From UBA1206 sp045643125 (GTDB lineage Bacteria > Bacillota > Clostridia > Oscillospirales > CAG-382): 64,000 nt of DNA. A model generated the notes under the pieces. The model was given only the letters and a program-made list of their open reading frames with translations, was not told the DNA's origin and did no database searches. The first letter of the stretch is position 1, and the number at the start of each line of letters is the position of its first letter. A program made the translations under genes and the position numbers. The stretch is from positions 1 through 64,000 of the forward strand of contig JAZUKE010000036.1 of the NCBI GenBank assembly GCA_045643125.1, read 5' to 3'. This document shows positions 1 through 8,421 of this stretch, in pieces.

Positions 1-130
1 ATCGGAGCAGAAGGTCTTTGGATGTCGATTGAATAACCTATACAATCAGCGGAATTATTTTACACTAATAAAGCACAACAAAAAATGTACCATCTTCCCG
101 GCTGTGAAATCGGGAAAACAATAAAATCAA

Positions 131-160
131 AGAAAGCGTGAGTTTCGGCTCACGCTTTCT
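131..160 (-). terminator. Distal terminator hairpin behind the epimerase gene
   Basis: A perfect 12-bp stem (131-142 with 149-160) closes a 6-base loop. Read on the minus strand it is followed by a T-rich stretch. It is the second of two hairpins in tandem behind the gene that ends at 271. Confidence 0.6.
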
Positions 161-184
161 GCAAAAGAATATAAACAAAAGATA

Positions 185-213
185 AGAAACCGTGAGCGCA
201 GCCCACGGTTTCT
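185..213 (-). terminator. Proximal terminator hairpin behind the epimerase gene
   Basis: A 10-bp stem (185-194 with 204-213) is followed on the minus strand by TTATCTTTTG. Together with the hairpin at 131-160 it forms a tandem terminator for the epimerase transcript. Confidence 0.6.
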
Positions 214-270
214 ACCAAAACGATATATTTTATTCCTTTTTCACGCGGTCTGCGGTAAATGAACAAGCCC

Positions 271-1491
271 TCAGAGGATCGGTTCCATAGGCTTGCCTTC
301 AGCCAATAACCCAAGTATACGGTCAATGAGCATAAGCATACGCGGATAGTGATACGGGCCTTTCCACATAGAGCCCTTCTGGGTGTGGCTTACGCTGTTG
401 TCCTTATGGAGATAGCCGTACCATTCGCCGTTGTCGTTGTCGGAGAAGTGACCGAAAGCGAAATCGGTGACTTTTTTGAACCAGTTCCAATACTTTTCTT
501 CTCCGGTAATGCCGTAAGCAAGGAGAGTGGCGATAAGAGCTTCGTCGTGTACCCACCAAAGCTTCATATCGTGTTCGAGCTGTTCGGGCGGTCTGCCGTT
601 GCAGTCGGTGAAGTAGATGAAACCGCCGTTCTGCTTGTCCCAGCCCCATTCAAGCGACCAGTTGAGGATATTGAGAGCCTTTTCCATAAGCTCGTCGTCC
701 TTGGAATAGAGCGCTTCGCTCATAAGGAACCAGGAGTTTTCCATAGAATGACCGGGGTTTATGCAGCGTCCTGCGGGATTGTCGATGAATTCGCCGTTGG
801 GGCCGACGACTTCGAGAACGCAGTGACGTTCGGGTTTGTAGTGATAGTTGATGATCGAATCGACCATTTCGCGGGTGATGGCGGTGTAGTAATCAGCCTT
901 TTCGGGATCGCATCTGCGAAGAAGCTGTGCGGAAGAAACAAGCACCATAGGAACAGCGGAAGCTCTGTCCTGACGGCTGGAAGCGTAGGTCTTGGGAGTG
1001 ATCTTGAACGGATCTTCTTCCGGATGTCTGTAAAGCTTGAGCATAAGCTCGAAGCAGTCTTCGGCTTTCTTTATGGCTTCCTTATCGTTCATCATAACGC
1101 CGTATTCAGCCATAGAGATGACGTAGAAGCTTTCGGAATACATATAACGTCTCTTGCGGAGCGGTTTGCCGTCGCGGGTGACGGTGAAGAACATACGTCC
1201 GTCTTTGTCAACGCATTTTTCGTTGAGGAAGTCAACGCCGAGTTTTGCGGCTTCCACCCATTCGTCGCGCTTGCCGTAGTTGTTGCAGAGCGCCGAGAAA
1301 GTCCAGAGGCATCTGCCCTGGAACCATACCGATTTATCTTCGCTGTACTGCTTGCCTTCTTTATCGACGCAGGTGATATAGCCGCCGTACTCTTTATCGA
1401 GCAGGTCGCTCTTCATCCAGAACGGGATGCAGTCGTCAAGCAGACGGCTTCTGTAAAAATTCTGATAAGATTTGAAAAGTTCTTTATTCAT
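271..1491 (-). CDS. AGE family epimerase/isomerase
   Basis: This 406-residue cytoplasmic protein belongs to the N-acylglucosamine 2-epimerase superfamily, (alpha/alpha)6-barrel enzymes that epimerise or isomerise sugars such as GlcNAc/ManNAc, mannose/glucose or cellobiose. The family pattern is visible: GRCLWTFSAL near the N-terminus, NPGHSMENSWFL in the middle with a conserved histidine, WWVHDEALIA, and KGPYHYPRML near the C-terminus with the second histidine. Length is normal for the family. An upstream in-frame GTG exists at 1503, but AAAGGAG lies 11 bases before the ATG at 1491 and directly against the GTG, so the ATG is preferred. It is a single-gene transcript with its own promoter and tandem terminators. 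The substrate cannot be read from the sequence; cellobiose, mannose and N-acylglucosamine activities all remain possible. Confidence 0.88.
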   Translation of the reverse strand: MNKELFKSYQNFYRSRLLDDCIPFWMKSDLLDKEYGGYITCVDKEGKQYSEDKSVWFQGRCLWTFSALCNNYGKRDEWVEAAKLGVDFLNEKCVDKDGRMFFTVTRDGKPLRKRRYMYSESFYVISMAEYGVMMNDKEAIKKAEDCFELMLKLYRHPEEDPFKITPKTYASSRQDRASAVPMVLVSSAQLLRRCDPEKADYYTAITREMVDSIINYHYKPERHCVLEVVGPNGEFIDNPAGRCINPGHSMENSWFLMSEALYSKDDELMEKALNILNWSLEWGWDKQNGGFIYFTDCNGRPPEQLEHDMKLWWVHDEALIATLLAYGITGEEKYWNWFKKVTDFAFGHFSDNDNGEWYGYLHKDNSVSHTQKGSMWKGPYHYPRMLMLIDRILGLLAEGKPMEPIL

Positions 1492-1515
1492 AGTTTTACA
1501 CACTCCTTTGAATTT

Positions 1516-1544
1516 ATAATATCACAACGTGCAAAGAATGTCAA
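1516..1544 (-). promoter_or_regulatory. Promoter of the AGE epimerase gene
   Basis: On the minus strand TTGACA (1539-1544) and TATTAT (1516-1521) are separated by exactly 17 bases, and TGA before the -10 gives an extended -10. The gene starts 25 bases downstream of the -10 box. Confidence 0.75.
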
Positions 1545-1573
1545 CCGATGTTTTGCTTTTTTCGTTCAGCTTC

Positions 1574-1601
1574 TTGACTTTTTGCGTTCAAAAAGTATAA
1601 T
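1574..1601 (+). promoter_or_regulatory. Promoter of the MBL-fold gene
   Basis: TTGACT (1574-1579) and TATAAT (1596-1601) are 16 bases apart. AAGGAG follows before the ATG at 1632. It is divergent from the epimerase promoter. Confidence 0.7.
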
Positions 1602-1631
1602 AATTATATCAAATCAAGGAGCTGACGTTTT

Positions 1632-3314
1632 ATGAAAGATATATCTTTTTTGTTTGACGACTTATCCCCCGTTTTCTGCGCCTGCAAGGACGGCGCGGCA
1701 CTTTACCGCATAGACGATACCGATGGTCACACATACATAAGCCTTATCGGGAAAGCCCTCTCGAACGGCTTTTCGGTCTGCTCTTCCAACAAGATCGACG
1801 TAAACTTTTTCTGTGTACTTTCCTCGGGCGTCACCACGCTTTATGTGTCTTTTTCGGAGAAGGAAAAGACTGTCAGAGTTATCGAAAAAGAGAACGACGG
1901 CAAAGTTGATTCTCTCGGCTTTGACGGCGAAAAGAAGTACGACGTGCTTCTCACTCAGCTTTCTCAGCCGTACTACGCACCCGACTGCGGTATGTCCTAT
2001 GTGATCCGTCTTGACGACGGCAGATTCGTCATCATAGACGGCGGATTTGACGAATTCGAGAACGTGGATAAGCTGTGGGAGATTATTTCGTCGCAGAACG
2101 AAAGAGGCGGAAAACCCGTCATTGCGGCGTGGTTCGTGTCGCACTCTCACGACGATCACTGCGGTGTCCCGCTTCATTTTATCGACAAATATTCCGATTC
2201 CTCCGTGATACAGAACGTTCTTTACAACTGGGCTGTCCGCATAGACGGCTCGTCAAGGCATCCCGAAGTCAGATTCACCGAGGTGTGCAGTGAAAACAAC
2301 GGAAAGATCAATGTAAAAACTCCGAGAACGGGCGAAAAATACGTTTTCGGCGGCGTTTCGTTTGAGATACTTTTCGTCGGCGAAGACCTCTACCCCGGTG
2401 AAATTGCGTCGCTCAACGATTCGTCAATGGTCGTGAAGATGGTTTACGACGGGAAAACGGTGCTTTTCCCGGGCGATGCCCTCTCCGTTTCTTCCGATCT
2501 TATGTGTGCGAGATACGCTCCCGACGTTCTCAAATGCGATATACTCCAGCTCCCGCATCACGGCTATTACGGCGGCTCGGAAGCGTTGTTCACTTCGTGT
2601 GAACCTTCCGTGATATTCTGGTCCTGCCCCAACTATTGGTACCCCGTCGTCAGCAAATGGGGCGCAAACCCGATGCTCATTGAAAAAGACACCACAAAAT
2701 ATATCTACTGCTGCGGCAGAGTGGAAGTGACGCTCAACCTTTCCGACGAAAAGAATTATTTTCTCCCGTACGGCAACGACGAGTATTTCATAGAAAACAA
2801 GCATATCCTCCCCAAGCTCACGGACACCGTATATGAAGAAACCTTCCCCGAAGGAAGGCGCGTTTCGGATCTTCGCTGGTCGTGCCTTACCGGCGGCAGA
2901 ACCGGCTATGGAACGGCAAAAATTGCGCTTGAAGACGGAAAATGCCTGCTTGACGCTCCCGACGACAGGTACACCGTGATCGAATTCGTACAGAATTGGG
3001 CAATGGAAAAGGTACCGTCTTACACGCTCGCTTTCAGCGGAAAAGTGAACGGCAGTTACGACACGTTCTCGCTCTTTTACGATTACGACACGCCCACCGT
3101 CTATTCCGACGAATACGCGCTGTCTCTCGGCATCCCCGCCGATTCGGCTTTTGAAGTGACGCTCGTGACCGATCCCGAAGCGAAAAAAGCCGTTCTGGGC
3201 GTAAACGGAAACGCGAAGGAAGTCCCGTTCAGGACAGCCGGAGGTCTGCATTTCATCCTCAAAGGCGCGTCTGTTGAGATAAACGGCATAAAAGTTGCGA
3301 AAAATTGTGATTGA
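1632..3314 (+). CDS. MBL-fold metallohydrolase, ComEC C-domain-like
   Basis: This 560-residue protein contains a metallo-beta-lactamase-fold hydrolase domain. The metal site is intact: HSHDDH at about residues 171-176, FPGDA at about 279-283 supplying the bridging aspartate, and PHHG at about 308-311, a pattern shared with the nuclease domain of ComEC/Rec2. Residues 1-110 and about 380-560 lie outside the core; the C-terminal part looks like a beta-rich accessory domain that I do not recognise. There is no signal peptide or membrane segment, so it is predicted to be cytoplasmic. It has its own promoter, and the -35 of the next gene overlaps its stop codon. The substrate is unknown; a phosphodiester is the plausible guess from the HHG motif. 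Confidence 0.75.
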   Translation: MKDISFLFDDLSPVFCACKDGAALYRIDDTDGHTYISLIGKALSNGFSVCSSNKIDVNFFCVLSSGVTTLYVSFSEKEKTVRVIEKENDGKVDSLGFDGEKKYDVLLTQLSQPYYAPDCGMSYVIRLDDGRFVIIDGGFDEFENVDKLWEIISSQNERGGKPVIAAWFVSHSHDDHCGVPLHFIDKYSDSSVIQNVLYNWAVRIDGSSRHPEVRFTEVCSENNGKINVKTPRTGEKYVFGGVSFEILFVGEDLYPGEIASLNDSSMVVKMVYDGKTVLFPGDALSVSSDLMCARYAPDVLKCDILQLPHHGYYGGSEALFTSCEPSVIFWSCPNYWYPVVSKWGANPMLIEKDTTKYIYCCGRVEVTLNLSDEKNYFLPYGNDEYFIENKHILPKLTDTVYEETFPEGRRVSDLRWSCLTGGRTGYGTAKIALEDGKCLLDAPDDRYTVIEFVQNWAMEKVPSYTLAFSGKVNGSYDTFSLFYDYDTPTVYSDEYALSLGIPADSAFEVTLVTDPEAKKAVLGVNGNAKEVPFRTAGGLHFILKGASVEINGIKVAKNCD

Positions 3315-3339
3315 CATAAAGCAAAAATAATGATATAAT
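3311..3339 (+). promoter_or_regulatory. Promoter of alaS
   Basis: TTGACA (3311-3316), 17 bases, TATAAT (3334-3339), with TGA giving an extended -10: close to the full sigma-A consensus. The -35 overlaps the stop codon of the upstream gene. The leader is only about 40 bases, so there is no room for the T-box that often precedes synthetase genes in Firmicutes. Confidence 0.85.
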
Positions 3340-3385
3340 AATTTGATTTTAATAAATATTCTATTCCGAAAGGACGTAAAACGAT

Positions 3386-6022
3386 ATGCACAGTATGTCT
3401 CTTAACGAGCTGCGCGAAAAATACCTTGCTTTCTTTGAATCCAAAGGACATCTTCGCCTGCCCTCGTTCCCTCTTGTTCCGCAGAACGATAACTCTCTTC
3501 TTCTCATAAATGCCGGTATGGCTCCGCTCAAACCCTATTTCACGGGCGAAAAGCTGCCGCCGAGAAAGCGCGTCACGACCTGCCAGAAATGCGTCAGAAC
3601 GCTCGACATCGAAAACGTCGGCAAGACCGCACGCCACGGCACCTACTTTGAAATGCTCGGCAACTTCTCTTTCGGCGACTATTTCAAGTCCGAAGCGATT
3701 CCCTGGGCTTGGGAATTCCTCACCAAAGTGCTTGAGATACCCGAAGACAGACTTTACATCACCATATACGAAAACGACGACGAAGCCAAAGAGATCTGGC
3801 TGAAGACCGGCGTTCCCGAAGACCGCATTTTCAGAATGGGCAAAGAAGACAACTTCTGGGAGATAGGCGCAGGCCCCTGCGGCCCCTGCTCGGAGATCCA
3901 CTTTGACAGAGGCGAAAAGTACGGCTGCGGCAAGCCCGACTGCCATTTCCCGTGCGACTGCGACAGATTCATAGAAATATGGAACATAGTATTTACGCAG
4001 TTCGACGGCGACGGCAACGGCAATTACACCAGACTTGCCAACCCCAATATCGACACGGGTATGGGACTTGAACGTCTTGCGTGCGTTATGCAGGATGTCG
4101 GCAACCTCTTTGAGACCGACACCGTCCGCAACATTATGCTCACCCTCAGCGATATCGCAGGCGTCAAGTATACCGGCGGCAGCACGAAGAACGATGTTTC
4201 GCTCCGCGTCATAACCGACCACATCCGCACCGCCACCTTCCTTATCGGCGACGGCGTTCTGCCCTCCAACGAAGGCAGAGGATATATCCTCCGCCGCGTA
4301 CTCAGACGTGCCTCCCGTCACGGCAGACTCCTCGGCATCAAGGGCAATTTCCTTGACAAGCTCTGCGAGACCGTCATTCACGAAAACGCTTCCGCTTATC
4401 CCGAACTCGTCGAAAGAGCCGCATACATCAAAAAGACCATCGCCACCGAAGAAGCCCGCTTCAGCCAGACTCTCGATTCCGGTCTTGTGATACTCGAAAA
4501 GATGATAGCCGACTGCAAAGCATCCTCCTCCGACGTACTTCCCGGCGACGACGTATTCAAGCTCTATGACACCTTCGGATTCCCGATCGACCTCACGAAA
4601 GAGCTTGCAAGCGAAAACGGTCTTACCGTTGACGAAGACGGCTTCAAGGCTCTTATGCAGGAACAGCGCAAAAAGGCAAGAGAAGCACGCCTTGCGCTCG
4701 GCGACTTCGGCTGGACTGACGACAGCGCCAATATCGAAAAAACTCTCGTTACCGAATTCCTTGGCTACAAGACTCTTGAATCAGATTCCGAGATACTCTA
4801 TATAATCAAAGACGGCGAACTTCAGTCGCGTCTTTCCGGCGGCAACGCCACTCTCGTGCTTGACCGCACTCCGTTCTACGGCGAATCCGGCGGTCAGGTC
4901 GGCGATACCGGCGTGATCGTCACCGAAAGCGGCAAATTTGAAGTCACCGACACCAAGAAGACCGCAAACGGTCAGTTCATCCATATCGGTCACATAACCG
5001 AAGGCGAAATTTCGCTCGGAAAGTGCAAAGCGGAAGTCAACGAGGCAAGAAGACGCGCCATTATGCGAAACCACTCGTCCGTACATCTTCTTCAGGCAGC
5101 CCTGCGTAAAGTCCTCGGCACTCACGTCGAGCAGGCAGGCTCTTACGTTGACGACGCGAGAGCAAGATTTGACTTTACCCACAATTCCGCTCTTACAAAA
5201 GAAGAACTGCTCGAAGTCGAAAGACTCGTAAACGTCGAGATCCTCAAAGGCGACACGATAAGCTGCACCGAAATGCCAATAGAAGAAGCCAAAAAGACCG
5301 GCGCTATGGCACTTTTCGGAGAGAAATACGGCGATATCGTCAGAGTCGTCAAAATGGGTGACTTCTCCACCGAATTCTGCGGCGGTACTCACCTCGACAA
5401 CACCGCAAAAGTCGGTATGTTCAAGATACTCACCGAAGCGTCCGTTGCTTCCGGTGTCAGACGTATCGAAGCCATAACCGGGCTGAACGTACTCAACTAC
5501 ATCTACGACGAAGAAAAGACCATAAACGGCGTTGCTTCCACTCTCAAAGCCGCAAACGTGAACGAACTTGAACACAGAGCGGAAGGCGTTATGAACGAAC
5601 TGAAAAACGCAAAGAAAGCACTTGAAAGCGCAAACGAAGCCGCGGCTTCCGCAAAGATCGACGAATCTTACGAAAACGGCGTCGTTATCGGAGATGTCAA
5701 GGTCGTCAAGGCATCGTTCGCCGGCATCCCCGTTGACGTGCTTCGCAGCTCCGCCGACAAACTGCTCGACAAGCATCCCGAAGTCGTTGCCGTGTTTGCT
5801 ACCGTCAGTGACGGCAAGGTGCTGTTCACAGCCGCCTGCGGCAAACAGGCGCTTGAAGCCAAAGCAAACGCCGGCAAGATACTTTCCGCCATTTCCCCGA
5901 TAGTCGGCGGAGGCGGAGGCGGTCGTCCCGACAGAGCTTCCAGCGGCGGCAAGAACCCCGAAAAACTCGCCGATGCGCTTAACTCCGTCGATGACGTTGT
6001 TAAATCTCAGATCGGAGGCTAA
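3386..6022 (+). CDS. alaS: Alanyl-tRNA synthetase
   Basis: This 878-residue enzyme charges tRNA-Ala with alanine in the cytoplasm. It begins with the class II catalytic core (ELREKYLAFFESKGH at the N-terminus, then the PLKPYFTG region). The editing domain follows, with HSSVHLLQAALR and the zinc-binding pair in FCGGTHLDN. The C-terminal DHHA1-type C-Ala domain ends with the conserved glycine-rich stretch VGGGGGGRPD. Length matches bacterial AlaRS. The start is the ATG at 3386, about 11 bases after AAAGGA; a second ATG at 3395 would remove only three residues but is further from the ribosome binding site. It heads the cluster that runs through the HIT protein, comEC and holA. Confidence 0.98.
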   Translation: MHSMSLNELREKYLAFFESKGHLRLPSFPLVPQNDNSLLLINAGMAPLKPYFTGEKLPPRKRVTTCQKCVRTLDIENVGKTARHGTYFEMLGNFSFGDYFKSEAIPWAWEFLTKVLEIPEDRLYITIYENDDEAKEIWLKTGVPEDRIFRMGKEDNFWEIGAGPCGPCSEIHFDRGEKYGCGKPDCHFPCDCDRFIEIWNIVFTQFDGDGNGNYTRLANPNIDTGMGLERLACVMQDVGNLFETDTVRNIMLTLSDIAGVKYTGGSTKNDVSLRVITDHIRTATFLIGDGVLPSNEGRGYILRRVLRRASRHGRLLGIKGNFLDKLCETVIHENASAYPELVERAAYIKKTIATEEARFSQTLDSGLVILEKMIADCKASSSDVLPGDDVFKLYDTFGFPIDLTKELASENGLTVDEDGFKALMQEQRKKAREARLALGDFGWTDDSANIEKTLVTEFLGYKTLESDSEILYIIKDGELQSRLSGGNATLVLDRTPFYGESGGQVGDTGVIVTESGKFEVTDTKKTANGQFIHIGHITEGEISLGKCKAEVNEARRRAIMRNHSSVHLLQAALRKVLGTHVEQAGSYVDDARARFDFTHNSALTKEELLEVERLVNVEILKGDTISCTEMPIEEAKKTGAMALFGEKYGDIVRVVKMGDFSTEFCGGTHLDNTAKVGMFKILTEASVASGVRRIEAITGLNVLNYIYDEEKTINGVASTLKAANVNELEHRAEGVMNELKNAKKALESANEAAASAKIDESYENGVVIGDVKVVKASFAGIPVDVLRSSADKLLDKHPEVVAVFATVSDGKVLFTAACGKQALEAKANAGKILSAISPIVGGGGGGRPDRASSGGKNPEKLADALNSVDDVVKSQIGG

Positions 6023-6025
6023 AAA

Positions 6026-6364
6026 ATGGACTGCCTTTTCTGTAAAATAATAAACGGCGATATCCCCTCCGCAAAGGTATATGAAAACGAATACGTCTAT
6101 GCGTTCAAGGACATAAATCCCAACGCGCCCGTACACGTTCTCGTCGTTCCCAAAACGCACATCGCGTCGGTCGATGAGATAAACGCGGACAACGTATCGC
6201 TTGCTTCCGAAGTTCTCAAAGCCATTCCCGTTATTGCAAAGCTCTGCGGACTTGAAAACGGCTACCGTGTCGTCACCAACGTGGGCGAAGACGGCTGCCA
6301 GTCCGTAAAACATATGCACTTCCACATCCTCGGCGGCAAAAAGCTCGCCGAAAGACTCAACTGA
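6026..6364 (+). CDS. HIT family nucleotide-binding hydrolase
   Basis: This 112-residue protein is a histidine-triad (HIT) hydrolase of the HinT branch, which acts on nucleoside phosphoramidates and related AMP conjugates in the cytoplasm. It opens with CLFCKIINGDIPS, and the C-terminal active site is HMHFH followed by ILGGKKL, the classical His-x-His-x-His triad. GGAGG overlaps the end of alaS and sits just ahead of the ATG, so the gene is cotranscribed with alaS. HinT removes AMP from adenylated by-products of aminoacyl-tRNA synthetases in other organisms, which makes the pairing with alaS sensible, but that role here is inference. Confidence 0.95.
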   Translation: MDCLFCKIINGDIPSAKVYENEYVYAFKDINPNAPVHVLVVPKTHIASVDEINADNVSLASEVLKAIPVIAKLCGLENGYRVVTNVGEDGCQSVKHMHFHILGGKKLAERLN

Positions 6365-6387
6365 AATTATTGAATGGGTGATCGAGA

Positions 6388-8412
6388 TTGCTGAAAAACC
6401 GTGTTCTTCCGATCGGCGTACTGCTGTTCGTATGCGGTGCCGCAATATCGGTCTATACCGACGGGTACGTTTTCCCGTTGTGTTTTGCCGCGCTTACCGT
6501 ATCGTGCAGCCTTATCTGCGCGATACGGTTTCTTCGTTTGCGAACCGCTCTTGTGCTTGGTCTGCTTCCGCTTGCGGCGTTTTTATATGTGAATCTCTAT
6601 TCCGTGTTCTTCGTACCGCATAGCAGCGTATCGGGCGAAGCTTACGCGGTCGTCACAAGCGAAGCAAGTTATTACAGCGGAAGAAAGCTCGTCGCCTCGG
6701 TCACGTCGTCGGACGTGATAAAAAGCGGAAAAGATATCGTTTTCTATTCCCCGGACGACAAAAGCATCACTTTCGGCGACATCGTATATCTGAAAGGAAA
6801 GTTCCGCGTTCTCGATTCATCGCCGTCTGCTCTTGCGGCAAAAACTTATTACAGCTTCAGCGGCGACGCTTATTACATAGACAAGGACGACGGCTTTTTC
6901 ATCGGTCTGCGGCGGCGCATCATTGAGAAATGCGACGAATACCTCGGTAAATTTTCGCCGGTGGTAAAGGCGATAACTATCGCCGACAAATCGGGCATTA
7001 CGTCTTCCGACTACAAAAAATACAGCGTTTCCGGCGTTTCGCACATACTCGCGGTGTCGGGACTGCATCTGACGATAGCCGTAATGGCGCTCTACTCGCT
7101 GATAAAGAGGAAGATCGGCAGCAAATATATCGTCTGCGCTCTCGGATGCTTTATCGTGTTCGTTTTTCTTTCGATATCGGCGTTTCCGGTGTCGTCCGTT
7201 CGGGCGGGAATAATGCTCTGCCTTATGTTCGTTTCAAATATGATAACGGAAAAACGCGACTCGTTCACTTCTCTTTTCGCGTCGGTCTTCGTAATTCTGC
7301 TTTTCAACCCGTTTGCCGTCGCGTCGCTGTCGCTCCAACTGTCGTTTCTGGCTACTCTCGGAATTATCGCCGTGTCAAACGCGTCCACTCTGTTCCGCAA
7401 GCCCGCGTCGGGGACGCTTAAATATCTGTATGAATATATCTTCGTGCCGATACGCTTCACTCTGTCGTCGCTTGTGTTCACTTTTCCCGTCACGCTTACG
7501 TCGTTCGGCACGGTCTCGGTGATCTCACCGTTTTCGTCCGTCGTCGTCAGCCTGCTGTTTCCGTTTTACCTTTCGTTTTCATACCTCTTCTGCTTTTTGT
7601 CTCTCATCTTTCCGCCTGCCGCGAAGACGGTGTCCGTTGTCGTCGTATTTTTTGCAAAACTGTTCGGAAAAACCGTTGATTTTCTTTCCTCTTTCCGCTA
7701 TTCGTCGGTCAATGTCGAAAGCGGAACGGGAACGGTGCTGCTTGTGATCTCGCTTGTCTGTATCGCTTTGATGCTTACGGTAAAGAAAAAGTATTTTGCC
7801 TTTCTGTTTTATTCGTCCGTCTGCGTGATGACGCTTGCGGTGTCGCTCCACATAGTGTCGGGCACGTTTTCGGGAAGCAGGGCTTTCTATTACGATTCGT
7901 CCGACGGATATGCGGTCATCGCCGTTTCCGGCAGCGAATGTGTGTATATCGACGACGGAGAGATAGATAATTCCGATTCGCTTATCTCAAAAGCCGGTAA
8001 AACTTATGCTGTCAAAGCCGTTTTCCGTACCGTCAACGCATCGACTGCCGCAAAAGCCGAATATTTTATGAGCTGTATGGGAACGGAAACTATTTATCTT
8101 GTAAAAACCGAAGACGAAAACGCTCTTCCGTATATTGATAAAATTTTGGACTTGGCAAATCAAAACAGTTGTGATATAATATACGAAACGGATTTTTCGT
8201 TCACGGCGGGTGACATATCCGTCACGGTCACGCAGTCTGCGACGGAAATAGGTCGCGCCGGTGAATATGTCTGTATCGCCGACGGCGATATCACGGGCGG
8301 TGCCCCGTATGACGAAAAAGTCATCCTTCCGCTTTGCAATTCCGCACTTGCCGAATTTTACGAAAACGCTTATACTTATCCCAAAGGAAGTTTCAGCACG
8401 CTGTTTGATTAG
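6388..8412 (+). CDS. comEC: ComEC/Rec2-type DNA uptake membrane protein
   Basis: This 674-residue polytopic membrane protein is related to ComEC, the channel that imports single-stranded DNA in competent cells. The N-terminus has several membrane segments, then an OB-like soluble region (about 75-170), then the competence domain with GVSHILAVSGLHL at about 216-228 and many helices up to about 500. The C-terminal soluble part (about 500-674) occupies the place of the metallo-beta-lactamase nuclease domain but shows neither HxHxDH nor an HHG motif, so nuclease activity is doubtful. The start is TTG: a stop codon lies nine bases upstream in frame, and GGTGATC, complementary to the 16S rRNA tail, precedes it. 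Its 3' end contains a promoter-like sequence for holA. Whether the organism is competent is unknown. Confidence 0.88.
   Translation: MLKNRVLPIGVLLFVCGAAISVYTDGYVFPLCFAALTVSCSLICAIRFLRLRTALVLGLLPLAAFLYVNLYSVFFVPHSSVSGEAYAVVTSEASYYSGRKLVASVTSSDVIKSGKDIVFYSPDDKSITFGDIVYLKGKFRVLDSSPSALAAKTYYSFSGDAYYIDKDDGFFIGLRRRIIEKCDEYLGKFSPVVKAITIADKSGITSSDYKKYSVSGVSHILAVSGLHLTIAVMALYSLIKRKIGSKYIVCALGCFIVFVFLSISAFPVSSVRAGIMLCLMFVSNMITEKRDSFTSLFASVFVILLFNPFAVASLSLQLSFLATLGIIAVSNASTLFRKPASGTLKYLYEYIFVPIRFTLSSLVFTFPVTLTSFGTVSVISPFSSVVVSLLFPFYLSFSYLFCFLSLIFPPAAKTVSVVVVFFAKLFGKTVDFLSSFRYSSVNVESGTGTVLLVISLVCIALMLTVKKKYFAFLFYSSVCVMTLAVSLHIVSGTFSGSRAFYYDSSDGYAVIAVSGSECVYIDDGEIDNSDSLISKAGKTYAVKAVFRTVNASTAAKAEYFMSCMGTETIYLVKTEDENALPYIDKILDLANQNSCDIIYETDFSFTAGDISVTVTQSATEIGRAGEYVCIADGDITGGAPYDEKVILPLCNSALAEFYENAYTYPKGSFSTLFD
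8152..8180 (+). promoter_or_regulatory. Internal promoter ahead of holA, inside comEC
   Basis: TTGGCA (8152-8157), 17 bases and TATAAT (8175-8180) preceded by TGTGA, an extended -10. It lies within the comEC coding region, about 240 bases ahead of holA, and would let holA, the toprim gene and mtaB be expressed without alaS. Confidence 0.6.
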
Positions 8413-8421
8413 GAGAAAAAT

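Larger units (their letters stand above)
1..270. other. Non-coding left edge
   Basis: No gene is supported here. Frame 1 reads eleven codons and then a stop at 34-36, which could be the tail of a plus-strand gene cut by the window edge, but this is too short to judge. The rest is AT-rich and holds two hairpins (131-160 and 185-213), listed separately, that end transcription from the minus-strand epimerase gene at 271. Confidence 0.5.

Noticed and set aside
1..36. Tail of a truncated plus-strand gene
   Set aside because: Only eleven codons are visible before the stop; they cannot be assigned.
349..1635. Long plus-strand open frame of 428 codons
   Set aside because: It runs antisense to the AGE epimerase, whose family motifs are clear; composition and lack of a ribosome binding site mark it as a shadow.
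3340..3385. T-box leader for alaS
   Set aside because: Only about 40 bases lie between the promoter and the start codon, with no stem or T-box sequence.
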